From assembly GCA_016711925.1 (NCBI GenBank), contig JADJSA010000001.1:372001-436000 (forward strand): a stretch of 64,000 bases of DNA, in the 5' to 3' direction. The position numbers were made by a program, and so were the translations under genes. The DNA comes from Candidatus Methylophosphatis haderslevensis (lineage in GTDB: Bacteria; Pseudomonadota; Gammaproteobacteria; Burkholderiales; Rhodocyclaceae). The notes beneath the pieces were generated by a model, which saw nothing but the letters and a program-made list of their open reading frames with translations, was not told where the DNA came from and searched no databases. Positions 1-9,185 of the stretch are shown here, one piece after another; within the stretch, counting starts at the first letter, position 1; each line of letters starts with the position of its first letter.

Positions 1-51
1 CGCCGGATAGCCTTCACTGGCGCGGCAGATCGACGGGGTGGCGCACACCCT

Positions 52-162
52 GGCCTGGAAGCCGCATGGATGCTTGCTCTCAGAGCACCCTGGGCCACGA
101 CCCAGCATTGACGCGGCTCTCCGGCATACCCTTCCCGGGAGCGCCATTCCATGCGCCTTGCA
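52..162. repeat. REP/BIME-like inverted repeat pair, copy 1
   Basis: A forward arm (GGAAGCCGCATGGATG, about 56-71) and a reverse arm (GCGCCATTCCATGCG, about 140-154) face each other across about 70 bp, downstream of the zapE stop. The same arms recur at nine or more other intergenic sites in the window. No coding potential is visible in the first 200 bases beyond this repeat. Confidence 0.6.
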
Positions 163-200
163 GCCTTGCTATGCAGGGGCCGCCAAGCGGCCGAGCGGCC

Positions 201-1337
201 TCACGCCGCGGCGGGCGGCTCCGGCAACTCGACCCGATGCGGTTCGGCCAGGTATTCGCGTGAGCGCATCTCGATCAGGCGGCTCACCGTGCGGCTGAAC
301 TCGTTGGCGTTCGTACCGCTGCGGTACAGATCGTGCGCCTCCACTTCGGCCGAGATCACCAGCTTCACACGTTGGTCGTAGAGCACGTCGACCAGCCAGG
401 TGAAACGCCGCGCCTCGGAAGCGCGATCGCTCCCCATCATCGGCACCAGCGAGAGGAACAGCGTGTGAAAGCGGTGCGCCAGCACCAGATAGTCGTTTTG
501 CGAACGCGGGCCGCCGCACAGCGTGGCGAAGTCGAACCACACCGCGCCTCCGGCTTCGCGCTTGACCGGCAGCAGGTGGCCAAGCACCTCGATCGGGTCG
601 CTGCGGCCTTCGCCGCCGGCAAGCGCTTCAAAGCCCTGCTCCATGCGGTGCTCGGTCTCTTCGGTGGCCGGCGTGTGATAGACCTCGACGCGTTCGAGCG
701 TGCGCAGGCGGTAGTCGACGCCGCCGTCGACTTCGATGATGTCGAGCTGCTTCTTCAACATCTCGATGGTCGGCAGGAAATTGATGCGTTGCAGGCCGTG
801 GGGATAAAGGCCGTCCGGCGGGTAGTTCGATGTCATGCAGAACAGCACGCCGAGGTCGAACAGCTTTTCCAGCAGCCGGCCGAGGATCATCGCGTCGGCA
901 ATGTCGGAAACGTGGAATTCGTCGAAGCACAGCAGGCGCGTCTGGCGCGCGATGCGCCCGGCAATCGTGACCAGCGGGTCGGCCTGGTCGCGCAGCGACT
1001 TCAACTGCTCGTGAATCTCGCGCATGAAGGCGTGGAAATGCACCCGGCGCTTGCGCTTGTAGGGCACCGCGTCGAAGAAGCAATCCATCAGGAAACTCTT
1101 GCCGCGCCCGACCCCGCCCCAGAAATAGACGCCGCGCGGCAGCGTCGGATGCACCAGCAGCTTGCGCAATCGGGTGCGCCGCTTGGCCTTGAAGGCGATC
1201 AGCTCGTCGTAGTATTCCTGCAGCCGGCGCGCGGCTTCGACCTGCGCCTCGTCGGCATGGATGCCGCGCGACTCGAGCGCAGCCTCGAATGCGTCGAGCA
1301 TGCCGCGCTGGGGTACGCCGAGAGTTCGGTGTGGCAC
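201..1337 (-). CDS. zapE: Cell division protein ZapE (AFG1-like ATPase)
   Basis: This is an AFG1/ZapE-family P-loop ATPase of about 378 residues, the usual family length. In E. coli ZapE associates with the Z-ring and affects FtsZ bundling. The Walker A motif GGVGRGKS lies at residues 74-81 and the Walker B stretch LLCFDEFHVSD around 135-145. The longest reading uses a GTG start. An internal ATG at 1301 (MLDAFEAALESRG) is a reasonable alternative, and neither start has a strong ribosome-binding site. It lies downstream of the TCA operon but is separated from it by two terminators and a small gene, so it is probably transcribed independently. Confidence 0.9.
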   Translation of the reverse strand: MPHRTLGVPQRGMLDAFEAALESRGIHADEAQVEAARRLQEYYDELIAFKAKRRTRLRKLLVHPTLPRGVYFWGGVGRGKSFLMDCFFDAVPYKRKRRVHFHAFMREIHEQLKSLRDQADPLVTIAGRIARQTRLLCFDEFHVSDIADAMILGRLLEKLFDLGVLFCMTSNYPPDGLYPHGLQRINFLPTIEMLKKQLDIIEVDGGVDYRLRTLERVEVYHTPATEETEHRMEQGFEALAGGEGRSDPIEVLGHLLPVKREAGGAVWFDFATLCGGPRSQNDYLVLAHRFHTLFLSLVPMMGSDRASEARRFTWLVDVLYDQRVKLVISAEVEAHDLYRSGTNANEFSRTVSRLIEMRSREYLAEPHRVELPEPPAAA

Positions 1338-1391
1338 GAAATCGATCCGGTTGAATGACGCCAGATCGCCATTTTACCGTGCCGCACAAAA

Positions 1392-1417
1392 AATCGGCGC
1401 GCATTTGCGCGCCGATT
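1392..1417 (-). terminator. Intrinsic terminator after the yjfB-like gene
   Basis: An 11-bp stem (AATCGGCGCGC paired with GCGCGCCGATT) with a 4-nt loop is followed, on the minus strand, by a run of T. It overlaps the stop region of the small gene at 1419-1613. Confidence 0.8.
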
Positions 1418-1418
1418 G

Positions 1419-1613
1419 TCAGGCGTAGGCGTCGACCGCGTTGCCCAGATTCGGCGGATTGGCGGCAGGTGCCGGCTCGGGCAGCGCTTCGATCATTGCA
1501 GCGGCCGCCTGCTGGTTGATTTCGATCGCCTTGCGCAGCACGCGCGCGTCGACCTGTTCGGCAATCTGCTCCCGCGCAAGCGCGCCCCCGCCTGAAACAA
1601 CCGATCCATCCAT
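1419..1613 (-). CDS. YjfB-family putative motility protein
   Basis: This small gene encodes 64 residues starting MDGSVVSGGG. The pattern is a short polar N-terminus, a central helix with VLRKAIEINQQAAAAMIEAL, then a Pro/Ala stretch and a terminal NLGNAVDAYA. That matches the small YjfB 'putative motility protein' family, which often has the tail N-P-x-L-G-x-x-(I/V)-D. The molecular role is not established. An AAGGTGG ribosome-binding site precedes the ATG. It lies between the terminator of the TCA operon and zapE and has its own terminator, so it looks like an independent monocistronic unit rather than part of the metabolic operon. Confidence 0.65.
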   Translation of the reverse strand: MDGSVVSGGGALAREQIAEQVDARVLRKAIEINQQAAAAMIEALPEPAPAANPPNLGNAVDAYA

Positions 1614-1686
1614 GGTCGCCACCACCTTCAATTGACCGTAACTTCGTTGGTAACGGCGCTCCCGCGCAAAACCTGAGGGGCGGACG

Positions 1687-1712
1687 AAAAAAAGGCGGGC
1701 AAGCCCGCCTTT
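1687..1712 (-). terminator. Intrinsic terminator of the sdh-odh-lpdA operon
   Basis: The stem GGCGGGC/GCCCGCC has a two-base loop. On the minus strand it is followed by a run of seven T, 20-45 bases past the lpdA stop. It marks the end of the long TCA-cycle transcription unit. Confidence 0.9.
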
Positions 1713-1732
1713 CCGGATCGACGCGCCGCCGC

Positions 1733-3175
1733 TCAGAAATGCAGGGGGCGCTTGTCCACCGCCAGCGCGGCTTCGTGCATGGCTTCCGACAGGGTCGGGT
1801 GGGCGTGGCAGATGCGCGCGATATCCTCGGACGAGGCACCGAATTCCATCGCCACCACGGCCTCCGCAATCAGTTCCGAGGCGTTGGTGCCGATCACGTG
1901 AACGCCGAGAATCCGGTCGGTCTTGGCGCAGGCGAGCATCTTGACGAAACCGGTGGTATCGCCCTGCCCCAGCGCGCGGCCGTTGGCGGCGAACGGTATC
2001 TGCCCGGCGCGGTAGGCGACGTTGTCGGCCTTGAGCTGCTGTTCGGTCTTGCCGACCCAGGCGATTTCGGGGTGGGTGTACATGACCCAGGGCACGGTAT
2101 CGTGATTCACGTGACCGCCCTGGCCGGCGATGCGCTCGGCGACCATCACCGCCTCTTCCATGCCCTTGTGCGCGAGCATCGGACCGGGCACCACGTCGCC
2201 GACCGCCCACACGTTGGGCAGATTGGTCTGGCAATAGTCATTCACCTCGACCCGGGCGCGGTCATCCAACTTGAGGCCGACGGCACCACCGTTGAGGCCA
2301 TCGGTATTCGGCACGCGGCCGACAGAGACGATCAGTTTGTCGCACTCGAGATCGCCTGCCGCGTCGTCGGCCTGGAACGGCACGGTAATGCCGTTCTTGC
2401 CCTGGCTGACAGCGCCAATCCGCGCCCCGAGATGAATCTTCAGACCCTGCTTGGACGTGAAAACCTTCCACGCCTCCTTGGCGACCGCCGTATCGGCGGC
2501 GGAAAGAAAATCCGGCAGTGCTTCGAGGATAGTCACTTCGGAACCGAGACGCTTCCACACGCTGCCCAGTTCGAGGCCGATCACCCCGGCGCCGATCACG
2601 CCGAGCCGCTTGGGCACTTCATTGAATGACAGCGCGCCGACGTTGTCGCAGATCAGCTTGTTGTCGACTTCGATGCCCGGAAGCTGCCGCGGCTTGGACC
2701 CGGTGGCGATGATCACGTGCTTGGCGTCAACGACCGTTTGCGTGCCGTCCTGGCCCCTTACCTCGATCTGCCACATCTGCTTGTCGCGAGTGCCGACGAA
2801 GCCGCCATGACCAGCCAGGAGGGTCACCTTGTTCTTCTTGAACAGTCCGCGGATGCCGGTGGTGAGCTGGGTGACGATGTTCTCCTTGCGGCGAACCATC
2901 GACGGCACATCCATCTTCACGCCATCGGCCTTGATGCCGTGCATGAGGAAATGGTGAGTGGCCATGTCGTAGTATTCCGACGATTGCAGCAGCGCCTTGG
3001 ACGGAATGCAGCCGACATTGAGGCAGGTGCCGCCCAGGCGAACTTCGCCCTTCGGATCGTCGTATGAGGCGTACTCGATGCACGCCGCGGAAAACCCGAG
3101 CTGTGCCGCGCGGATCGCCGCCACATAGCCGCCGGGGCCAGCGCCGATCACGACTACGTCGAATTGTTGTGTCAT
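1733..3175 (-). CDS. lpdA: Dihydrolipoyl dehydrogenase (E3 of 2-oxoglutarate dehydrogenase)
   Basis: This FAD-dependent disulfide oxidoreductase reoxidises the lipoyl groups of E2 and passes electrons to NAD+. It is 480 residues from the chosen ATG (MTQQFDVVVIGAG). The FAD-binding glycine motif GAGPGG is at the N-terminus, followed by the redox-active pair in GGTCLNVGCIPSKALL, the NAD-binding GAGVIGLELG in the middle and the C-terminal HAHPTLSEAMHE active-site motif. An upstream in-frame ATG would add ten residues not expected in the family. It is the last gene of the odhA-odhB-lpdA set, which indicates a dedicated E3 for the oxoglutarate complex. Confidence 0.95.
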   Translation of the reverse strand: MTQQFDVVVIGAGPGGYVAAIRAAQLGFSAACIEYASYDDPKGEVRLGGTCLNVGCIPSKALLQSSEYYDMATHHFLMHGIKADGVKMDVPSMVRRKENIVTQLTTGIRGLFKKNKVTLLAGHGGFVGTRDKQMWQIEVRGQDGTQTVVDAKHVIIATGSKPRQLPGIEVDNKLICDNVGALSFNEVPKRLGVIGAGVIGLELGSVWKRLGSEVTILEALPDFLSAADTAVAKEAWKVFTSKQGLKIHLGARIGAVSQGKNGITVPFQADDAAGDLECDKLIVSVGRVPNTDGLNGGAVGLKLDDRARVEVNDYCQTNLPNVWAVGDVVPGPMLAHKGMEEAVMVAERIAGQGGHVNHDTVPWVMYTHPEIAWVGKTEQQLKADNVAYRAGQIPFAANGRALGQGDTTGFVKMLACAKTDRILGVHVIGTNASELIAEAVVAMEFGASSEDIARICHAHPTLSEAMHEAALAVDKRPLHF

Positions 3176-3272
3176 TCCTTTGGTTCCCCCCTGGATTGCC
3201 CGCACCGCGCCAGGGCACGGATGCGGGAGCAGAATCGCCGCCGTCCGCCGAAGCGGCCAGCGGCGAGATCGA

Positions 3273-4526
3273 TCAAACTTCGAACAGCAGGCGTGCCGGG
3301 TCTTCGAGCGCTTCCTTCATCGTCACCAGGCCGAGTACCGCCTCGCGGCCGTCGATGATCCGGTGGTCATAGGACATGGCGAGATAGTTGATCGGGCGGA
3401 TCACCACCTGGCCGTTTTCCGCCACCGGACGATCCTTGGTGGCGTGGATGCCGAGGATGGCGGATTGCGGCGGGTTGATGATCGGCGTCGACAGCATCGA
3501 ACCGAATACGCCGCCGTTGGAGATCGAGAAAGTGCCGCCGGTGAGTTCCTCGATCGACAGCTTGCCGTCCCTGGCCTTGGTGCCGAATTCGGCGATCTTC
3601 TTCTCGATCCCGGCAAAGCTCAACTGGTCGGCATTGCGCAGGATCGGCACCACCAGGCCGCGCGGCGAACCGACGGCGATGCCGATGTCGAAATAGCCGT
3701 GATAGACGAGTTCGTTGCCGTCGACCGAGGCATTGAGCAACGGGAACTTCTTCAGCGCGGCAACCGCCGCCTTGACGAAGAAGCTCATGAAACCGAGCTT
3801 GACGCCATGCTCCTTCTCGAACTTGTCCTGGTACTTTTTGCGCAGTTCCATCAACGGGCCCATGTTGACCTCGTTGAAGGTGGTGAGAATCGCGTTTTGC
3901 GCCTGCGACTGCAGCAGCCGCTCGGCCACGCGCGCGCGCAGGCGCGACATCGGCACCCGCTGTTCGGGCCGGTCGGCGAGCACCGCTTCGATGTTTACCG
4001 GCGCTGGCGGCTGCGGCAGCGCCGGAACGGTGGCGGCCGGCGGGGCAGCCGGTCTGGCGGCCGGAGCAGGTGCGGGGGCGGGAGCGACAATTCCAAGTGC
4101 ATCGGCCTTGGTGATCCGGCCACCGCGGCCGGAACCCTCGACAGCCGAGGCATCGACGCCCTTTTCATCGAGGATCTTGCGCGCTGAGGGCATCGCGACA
4201 CCGCCCACCTTCGCCGCCTTCGTCGCCGCCGCAGCCGGCGCAGTGGCCGTCGCAGTGGCCGCGGCTGACGCGCCAGCGCTTGCCTTGGCTTCGGTATCGA
4301 TGGTCGCGATCACCTCGCCGCTGGCTACCAGATCGCCATTGCCCTTGACTATCTTGACCAGCACGCCGGCTCCCGGCGCCGGCAGTTCCAGCACGACCTT
4401 GTCGGTCTCGATGTCGATCAGATTCTCGTCGCGTGCGACCGCTTCGCCCTCTTTCTTGTGCCAGCTAACCAGCGTCGCTTCGGCCACGGATTCCGATAGC
4501 TGCGGCACCTTCACCTCAATTAGCAT
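3273..4526 (-). CDS. sucB: Dihydrolipoyl succinyltransferase (E2 of 2-oxoglutarate dehydrogenase)
   Basis: This is the core E2 subunit that transfers the succinyl group from lipoyl-lysine to CoA. The 417 residues show an N-terminal lipoyl domain with Lys43 in ETDKVVLE and an Ala/Pro-rich linker. An E3-binding domain follows (AMPSARKILDEKGVDAS ... GRGGRITKADAL), then a second Ala/Pro linker and the catalytic domain ending in SYDHRIIDGREA (His388 and Asp392). A single lipoyl domain is normal for odhB. It lies between E1 (sucA) and E3 (lpdA) on the minus strand, about 60 bp after sucA. Confidence 0.95.
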   Translation of the reverse strand: MLIEVKVPQLSESVAEATLVSWHKKEGEAVARDENLIDIETDKVVLELPAPGAGVLVKIVKGNGDLVASGEVIATIDTEAKASAGASAAATATATAPAAAATKAAKVGGVAMPSARKILDEKGVDASAVEGSGRGGRITKADALGIVAPAPAPAPAARPAAPPAATVPALPQPPAPVNIEAVLADRPEQRVPMSRLRARVAERLLQSQAQNAILTTFNEVNMGPLMELRKKYQDKFEKEHGVKLGFMSFFVKAAVAALKKFPLLNASVDGNELVYHGYFDIGIAVGSPRGLVVPILRNADQLSFAGIEKKIAEFGTKARDGKLSIEELTGGTFSISNGGVFGSMLSTPIINPPQSAILGIHATKDRPVAENGQVVIRPINYLAMSYDHRIIDGREAVLGLVTMKEALEDPARLLFEV

Positions 4527-4586
4527 CTTTTGTCCCCTCGGTTCTTTTGACTGGGTTGGATCAGAAAAACAATTTCGGGATCGCGA

Positions 4587-7400
4587 TCAGATCTTTATCC
4601 GCAGCGCGCTTTCGACCACGATCTTCTGTTGCGCATTGTGCTTGGCGTAGTAGCCGACCGCCGGGCTGGCCGAGGCAGGGCGCGCCACGACCACGAGTTT
4701 CTGTCCCTCGGCCAGGTGTTCCGCCAGGTGATGCCGCGAGGCATACCATGCGCCCTGGTTCAGGGGTTCCTCCTGCACCCAGACCAGATCCTTTGCCTTC
4801 GGATACCGCCGGACCTCCGTCTCGAATACCTCGTTCGGGAACGGATAGAGTTGCTCCAGACGCAAAATTGCGACGTTCTCGATCTTGTGCTCGCGCCGCG
4901 CGGCGACCAGGTCGTAGAACACCTTGCCGGAGCACACCACCACCCGCGTGACCTTCTTCGGATCGAGCTCATCGACCTCCGGAATCACGGTCTGGAAGGT
5001 GCCCTTGGCGAGATCGTCGAGCGACGAGGTCGCCTCCTTGTGACGCAGCAGCGACTTGGGCGACATCACGATCAACGGCTTGCGGAACTTGCGCAGCATC
5101 TGCCTGCGCAGCAGGTGGAAAACCTGCGCCGGCGTCGATGGCACGCAGACCTGCCAGTTGTGGTCGGCGCATAGCTGCATGTAGCGCTCGAGGCGCGCCG
5201 AAGAGTGCTCCGGCCCCTGCCCCTCGTATCCATGGGGCAGCAGCATCACGAGCCCGCAACCGCGGCCCCACTTGGCCTCGCCCGAGGCGATGAACTGGTC
5301 TATCACCACCTGCGCACCATTGGCGAAATCGCCGAACTGGGCCTCCCAAACCACCAGTTCGTTCGGCTCGGCCGTGGCATAGCCGTACTCGAAGGCGAGC
5401 ACGGCCTCCTCCGAAAGCACCGAGTCGATGACGACAAAGCGCGCCTGCTTTTCCTGAATATGCTGCAACGGGATGTAGTTGCCGGCATCCCAACGTTCCC
5501 GGTTCTGGTCGTGCAGCACCGCGTGGCGGTGGAAGAAAGTGCCGCGCCCGCTATCTTCACCGGACACGCGCACTGCATAGCCTTCGACCAGCAAGGTGGC
5601 ATAGGCGAGGGTCTCGCCCATGCCCCAATCCAGGGGCAGCTTGCCTTCGCCCATCGCCCGGCGGTCTTCGATGATCTTGGAGACCCGCGAATGCAGCGTG
5701 AAGTCCGCCGGAACGGTGGTCACCGCCTTCGACAGCCGCTCGATCTCGATGACAGGCACCTTGGAATCGCAGTCGTCGGTGTACGCATGGCCGAGCAACG
5801 GTGTCCAATCGACTGCAAACTTCCGCTGATGATCGGTGAGCACCGGATGATCGATGAGCCGGCCCTCGTCGAGCGCCGCCCGATAGTCCTTGATCATGTC
5901 CTCCGGCACTTCGGCGCCGATCACGCGCTGGCCCACCAGCTTGTCCGCATAGACCTTCCGCGTGCCCGGATGCGCCTGGATCTTCTTGTACATCAACGGC
6001 TGGGTGACCATCGGCTCGTCCTGCTCGTTGTGGCCGAGCTTGCGGAAGCAGATCAGGTCGATCACCACATCCTTCTTGAATTCCTGGCGGAACTCCATTG
6101 CCAGCCTGGTGACGAAGGCAACCGCTTCCGGATCGTCGCCGTTGACATGGAAAATCGGCGCTTCGATCATCTTGAAGATATCGGTGCAGTAGAGGGACGA
6201 GCGGTAGTCGCGCGGATCGGAGGTAGTAAAACCGATCTGGTTGTTGACCACGATGTGCACAGTGCCGCCGGTCCCATATCCGCGCGTCTGCCCGAAGTTG
6301 AGCATTTCCTGGTTCACGCCCTGGCCGGCAACAGCCGCATCGCCGTGCAACAGCACCGGCAGCACCGTCGCACCCGACTCGTCGCCGCGGCGAATCTGGC
6401 GTGCATACACCGACCCTTCGACAACCGGATTGATGATTTCGAGGTGCGAGGGGTTGAATGCCAGCGTCAGATGAACCGGCCCCCCGGGCGTCGCGACATC
6501 GGACGAGAAACCCATGTGGTATTTGACATCGCCGGCCGACAGATCGTCGGCATGCTTGCCCTCGAACTCGGAGAACAGTTGCTGCGGCGATTTGCCCAGC
6601 GTGTTGACCAATACGTTCAGGCGGCCGCGATGCGCCATGCCGATCACGATTTCCTGCACGCCGAGACCGCCCGCGACCCGCAACAGTTCGTCCATTGCGA
6701 CGATGGTGCTCTCGCCGCCTTCCAGCGAGAAGCGCTTCTGCCCGACGTATCGGGTATGCAGGTAACGCTCCATCGTTTCGGCAGCGGTGAGCCGTTCCAG
6801 GAAACGCTGCTGCTGCTCCGGCTGATATTTGGGCATCGACCGGACCGGCTCCAGGCGCGCCTGGATCCATCGCTTGTGCCCGATGTCCGACATGTACATG
6901 TATTCGGCGCCGATCGAGCCGCAGTAGGTCTGGCGCAAGGCTTCGAGAATCTCGCGCAGGGTACCCTTTTCACCCGGAAACACGAACGAACCGGTGCTGA
7001 ACACCTCACCGAAATCGGCCTCGGTGAAGCCGTAGAACGAGGGCTCCAGTTCAGCGATCTGCGGCCGTTCGGCGCGCTTGAGCGGATCGAGCTGCGCCCA
7101 GCGATTGCCGAGGAACCGGTAGGCCGTGATCATCTGCAGGACCTTGATCTGGCGGCCGTCGGAAACCGTGCTCACCGCGGCCCTTGAAACGCCCTCCTTG
7201 GCGCGCTCGGCGAACGACGCGATGATCGGCGAGTGCGCGACATCGGGGCCGTCACCCGGCAGGATCTGCAGCGAATCGAAGTAACTGCGCCAGTTGTCCG
7301 GCACCGACGCAGGGTTGTTGATGTAGTTCTCGTACATCTCCTCGACAAACGGCATGTTGCCGCCGAAGAGATAGGAATTGCTCAGCATTTGTCTCAGCAT
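4587..7400 (-). CDS. sucA: 2-oxoglutarate dehydrogenase E1 component
   Basis: This thiamine-diphosphate-dependent E1 subunit decarboxylates 2-oxoglutarate. It is 937 residues when started at MLRQMLSNSYLFGG, close to the 933 of E. coli SucA. The open frame runs upstream to 7646, but that extension reads through intergenic sequence and overlaps the end of gltA, so the ATG at 7400 was chosen. Recognisable motifs are GMAHRGRLNVLVN, the ThDP-binding region HGDAAVAGQGVNQE, and NNQIGFTTSDPRD. It sits 140 bp after gltA and leads sucB and lpdA. Confidence 0.95.
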   Translation of the reverse strand: MLRQMLSNSYLFGGNMPFVEEMYENYINNPASVPDNWRSYFDSLQILPGDGPDVAHSPIIASFAERAKEGVSRAAVSTVSDGRQIKVLQMITAYRFLGNRWAQLDPLKRAERPQIAELEPSFYGFTEADFGEVFSTGSFVFPGEKGTLREILEALRQTYCGSIGAEYMYMSDIGHKRWIQARLEPVRSMPKYQPEQQQRFLERLTAAETMERYLHTRYVGQKRFSLEGGESTIVAMDELLRVAGGLGVQEIVIGMAHRGRLNVLVNTLGKSPQQLFSEFEGKHADDLSAGDVKYHMGFSSDVATPGGPVHLTLAFNPSHLEIINPVVEGSVYARQIRRGDESGATVLPVLLHGDAAVAGQGVNQEMLNFGQTRGYGTGGTVHIVVNNQIGFTTSDPRDYRSSLYCTDIFKMIEAPIFHVNGDDPEAVAFVTRLAMEFRQEFKKDVVIDLICFRKLGHNEQDEPMVTQPLMYKKIQAHPGTRKVYADKLVGQRVIGAEVPEDMIKDYRAALDEGRLIDHPVLTDHQRKFAVDWTPLLGHAYTDDCDSKVPVIEIERLSKAVTTVPADFTLHSRVSKIIEDRRAMGEGKLPLDWGMGETLAYATLLVEGYAVRVSGEDSGRGTFFHRHAVLHDQNRERWDAGNYIPLQHIQEKQARFVVIDSVLSEEAVLAFEYGYATAEPNELVVWEAQFGDFANGAQVVIDQFIASGEAKWGRGCGLVMLLPHGYEGQGPEHSSARLERYMQLCADHNWQVCVPSTPAQVFHLLRRQMLRKFRKPLIVMSPKSLLRHKEATSSLDDLAKGTFQTVIPEVDELDPKKVTRVVVCSGKVFYDLVAARREHKIENVAILRLEQLYPFPNEVFETEVRRYPKAKDLVWVQEEPLNQGAWYASRHHLAEHLAEGQKLVVVARPASASPAVGYYAKHNAQQKIVVESALRIKI

Positions 7401-7540
7401 GTCAGTCTCTCGCTCTTGGGGACACCTGGTCCACCGGTGTGTGGTGCGAGAGGCCCGTCGCCCGGAGGAACCCAGGAAGCGGATGCCTTGCACATCCGAT
7501 CCTGCCGGGTTCTTCGCCGGCGCCCCTCGCACCCTTCTTC

Positions 7541-8836
7541 TTATGGTCGCTTGGCGAGCGGCGTGACGGTACGCGGTGCCGCGCCGGTGTAAAGTTGCCG
7601 CGGACGGCCGATTTTCTGTTCGGGGTCGCCGATCATCTCGTGCCACTGGGCGATCCAGCCGATGGTGCGTGCAAGCGCGAAGATCCCGGTGAATAGCGGC
7701 ACCGGGATACCCAGCGCGCGCTGCACGATGCCCGAATAGAAGTCTACGTTCGGGTAGAGCTTCTTCTCGACGAAATATTCGTCCTCGAGAGCGATCTTCT
7801 CGAGCGCGAGGGCCAGCTTGAACAGGCGATCGTCGTGCAAGCCGAGTTCGTTCAGAACATCGTGGCAGGTTTCGCGCATCAGCTTGGCGCGCGGATCGAA
7901 GTTCTTGTAGACGCGGTGGCCGAAGCCCATCAGCTTGAAGCTGTCGTTCTTGTCCTTCGATCGCTTGATGTATTCACCGACCCGCGAGACGTCGCCGATC
8001 TCTTCCAGCATCTTGAGGCAGGCTTCGTTCGCCCCGCCGTGGGCCGGACCCCACAGGCAGGCAATGCCGGCGGCAATGCAGGCAAACGGGTTGGCACCCG
8101 ACGAACCGGACAGTCGCACCGTCGAGGTCGACGCGTTCTGCTCATGGTCGGCGTGGAGGATCAGGATGCGGTCGAGCGCCTTGACCAGCACGGGATTCGG
8201 CTTGTACTCCTCGCACGGCGTGCCGAACATCATGTGCATGAAGTTCGCCGAGTAGTCGAGGTTGTTGCGCGGATACATGAACGGCTCGCCCATGCTGTAC
8301 TTGTAGGTCATCGCGACGATGGTCGGCAACTTGGCGATCAGGCGGATCGCCGCGACCAGCCGGTGCTGCGGATTGTTGATGTCGAGCGAGTCATGGTAGA
8401 AAGCCGACAGCGCGCCCACCACCCCGACCAGCACCGCCATCGGGTGCGCATCGCGGCGAAACCCCTGGAAGAATCGGGTCAGTTGCTCATGAACCATGGT
8501 GTGGTTCTTCACCCGCTTTTCCCAGTCGTCGTACTGATCCTGATTCGGCAACTCGCCGTTCTTCAGCAGGTAACAGGTTTCGAGAAAGTTGCAGTGTTCG
8601 GCGAGTTGTTCGATCGGGTAACCGCGATACAGCAGCTCGCCCTTGTCGCCATCGATATAGGTGATGCTCGACTTGCAGGCGGCGGTGGACATGAAGCCCG
8701 GATCGAACGTAAAGGTGTTCGTCTTGCCGTAAAGCGTGCGGATGTCGATCACTTCCGGGCCGATGGTGCCGGAGAGGACAGGAAACTCGGTAGTCTTTCC
8801 GTCGAGCGTCAGCGAAGCTGTTCGTTGAGTGGTCAT
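7541..8836 (-). CDS. gltA: Citrate synthase
   Basis: This enzyme condenses oxaloacetate and acetyl-CoA to citrate. The 431 residues and an N-terminal domain before the catalytic core indicate the hexameric, NADH-sensitive type I of Gram-negative bacteria. The catalytic histidines are in HADHEQNAST and WGPAHGGANEA, and the region GFGHRVYKNFDPRA is present. A GGGACTG ribosome-binding site precedes the ATG. The gene lies between sdhE and sucA in the TCA operon. Confidence 0.95.
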   Translation of the reverse strand: MTTQRTASLTLDGKTTEFPVLSGTIGPEVIDIRTLYGKTNTFTFDPGFMSTAACKSSITYIDGDKGELLYRGYPIEQLAEHCNFLETCYLLKNGELPNQDQYDDWEKRVKNHTMVHEQLTRFFQGFRRDAHPMAVLVGVVGALSAFYHDSLDINNPQHRLVAAIRLIAKLPTIVAMTYKYSMGEPFMYPRNNLDYSANFMHMMFGTPCEEYKPNPVLVKALDRILILHADHEQNASTSTVRLSGSSGANPFACIAAGIACLWGPAHGGANEACLKMLEEIGDVSRVGEYIKRSKDKNDSFKLMGFGHRVYKNFDPRAKLMRETCHDVLNELGLHDDRLFKLALALEKIALEDEYFVEKKLYPNVDFYSGIVQRALGIPVPLFTGIFALARTIGWIAQWHEMIGDPEQKIGRPRQLYTGAAPRTVTPLAKRP

Positions 8837-8893
8837 ATCAGTCCCTTCTTGCAGCGAAAAAGTATCACGCGTTGACCGGCTCGTGCTGCCGCG

Positions 8894-9155
8894 TCAGCCC
8901 GCGCGCAGCAGCTCGACCAGTGCCTTCCATCTGACCTCCGGGCATTCCTTGCGCCCGCTGATGATCGCCCAAAGGTCGTGATCTTCAAGCAAAAGCAATT
9001 CCTGCAGTATGGCCAGCTGTGCAGTCATCCAGGCCATCGAAATGCACGTCCAGAAACCGCCGAAAGAGAATATCCAACTCCAGCAGTGCATGGCGGCTGG
9101 CGAGCCAGCGCAGCCGTCCGCGGTTGATCGTCGGTGTATTCCCTTCGTTCTCCAT
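8894..9155 (-). pseudogene. sdhE: SdhE (FAD assembly factor), apparently frameshifted
   Basis: SdhE (YgfY) promotes covalent flavinylation of SdhA. The N-terminal half reads RLRWLASRHALLELDIL ... HFDGLDD in one frame. The rest, QLAILQELLLLEDHDLWAIISG, continues in the next frame to a stop at 8894. Removing one base at about 9023 restores LDDAQLAILQEL and gives a normal product of roughly 86 residues. The position between sdhB and gltA is canonical. A single-base assembly error is the simplest explanation, and real loss of function is the alternative. Confidence 0.8.
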
Positions 9156-9185
9156 CGTCTCTTTCAATACTGACGCGGTGCTGAT

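Noticed and set aside
5205..7187. A 660-codon plus-strand open frame
   Set aside because: It is antisense to sucA and has the composition of a shadow frame.
7401..7646. N-terminal extension of sucA
   Set aside because: It overlaps the end of gltA and lacks similarity to E1 proteins. The ATG at 7400 gives the normal family length.
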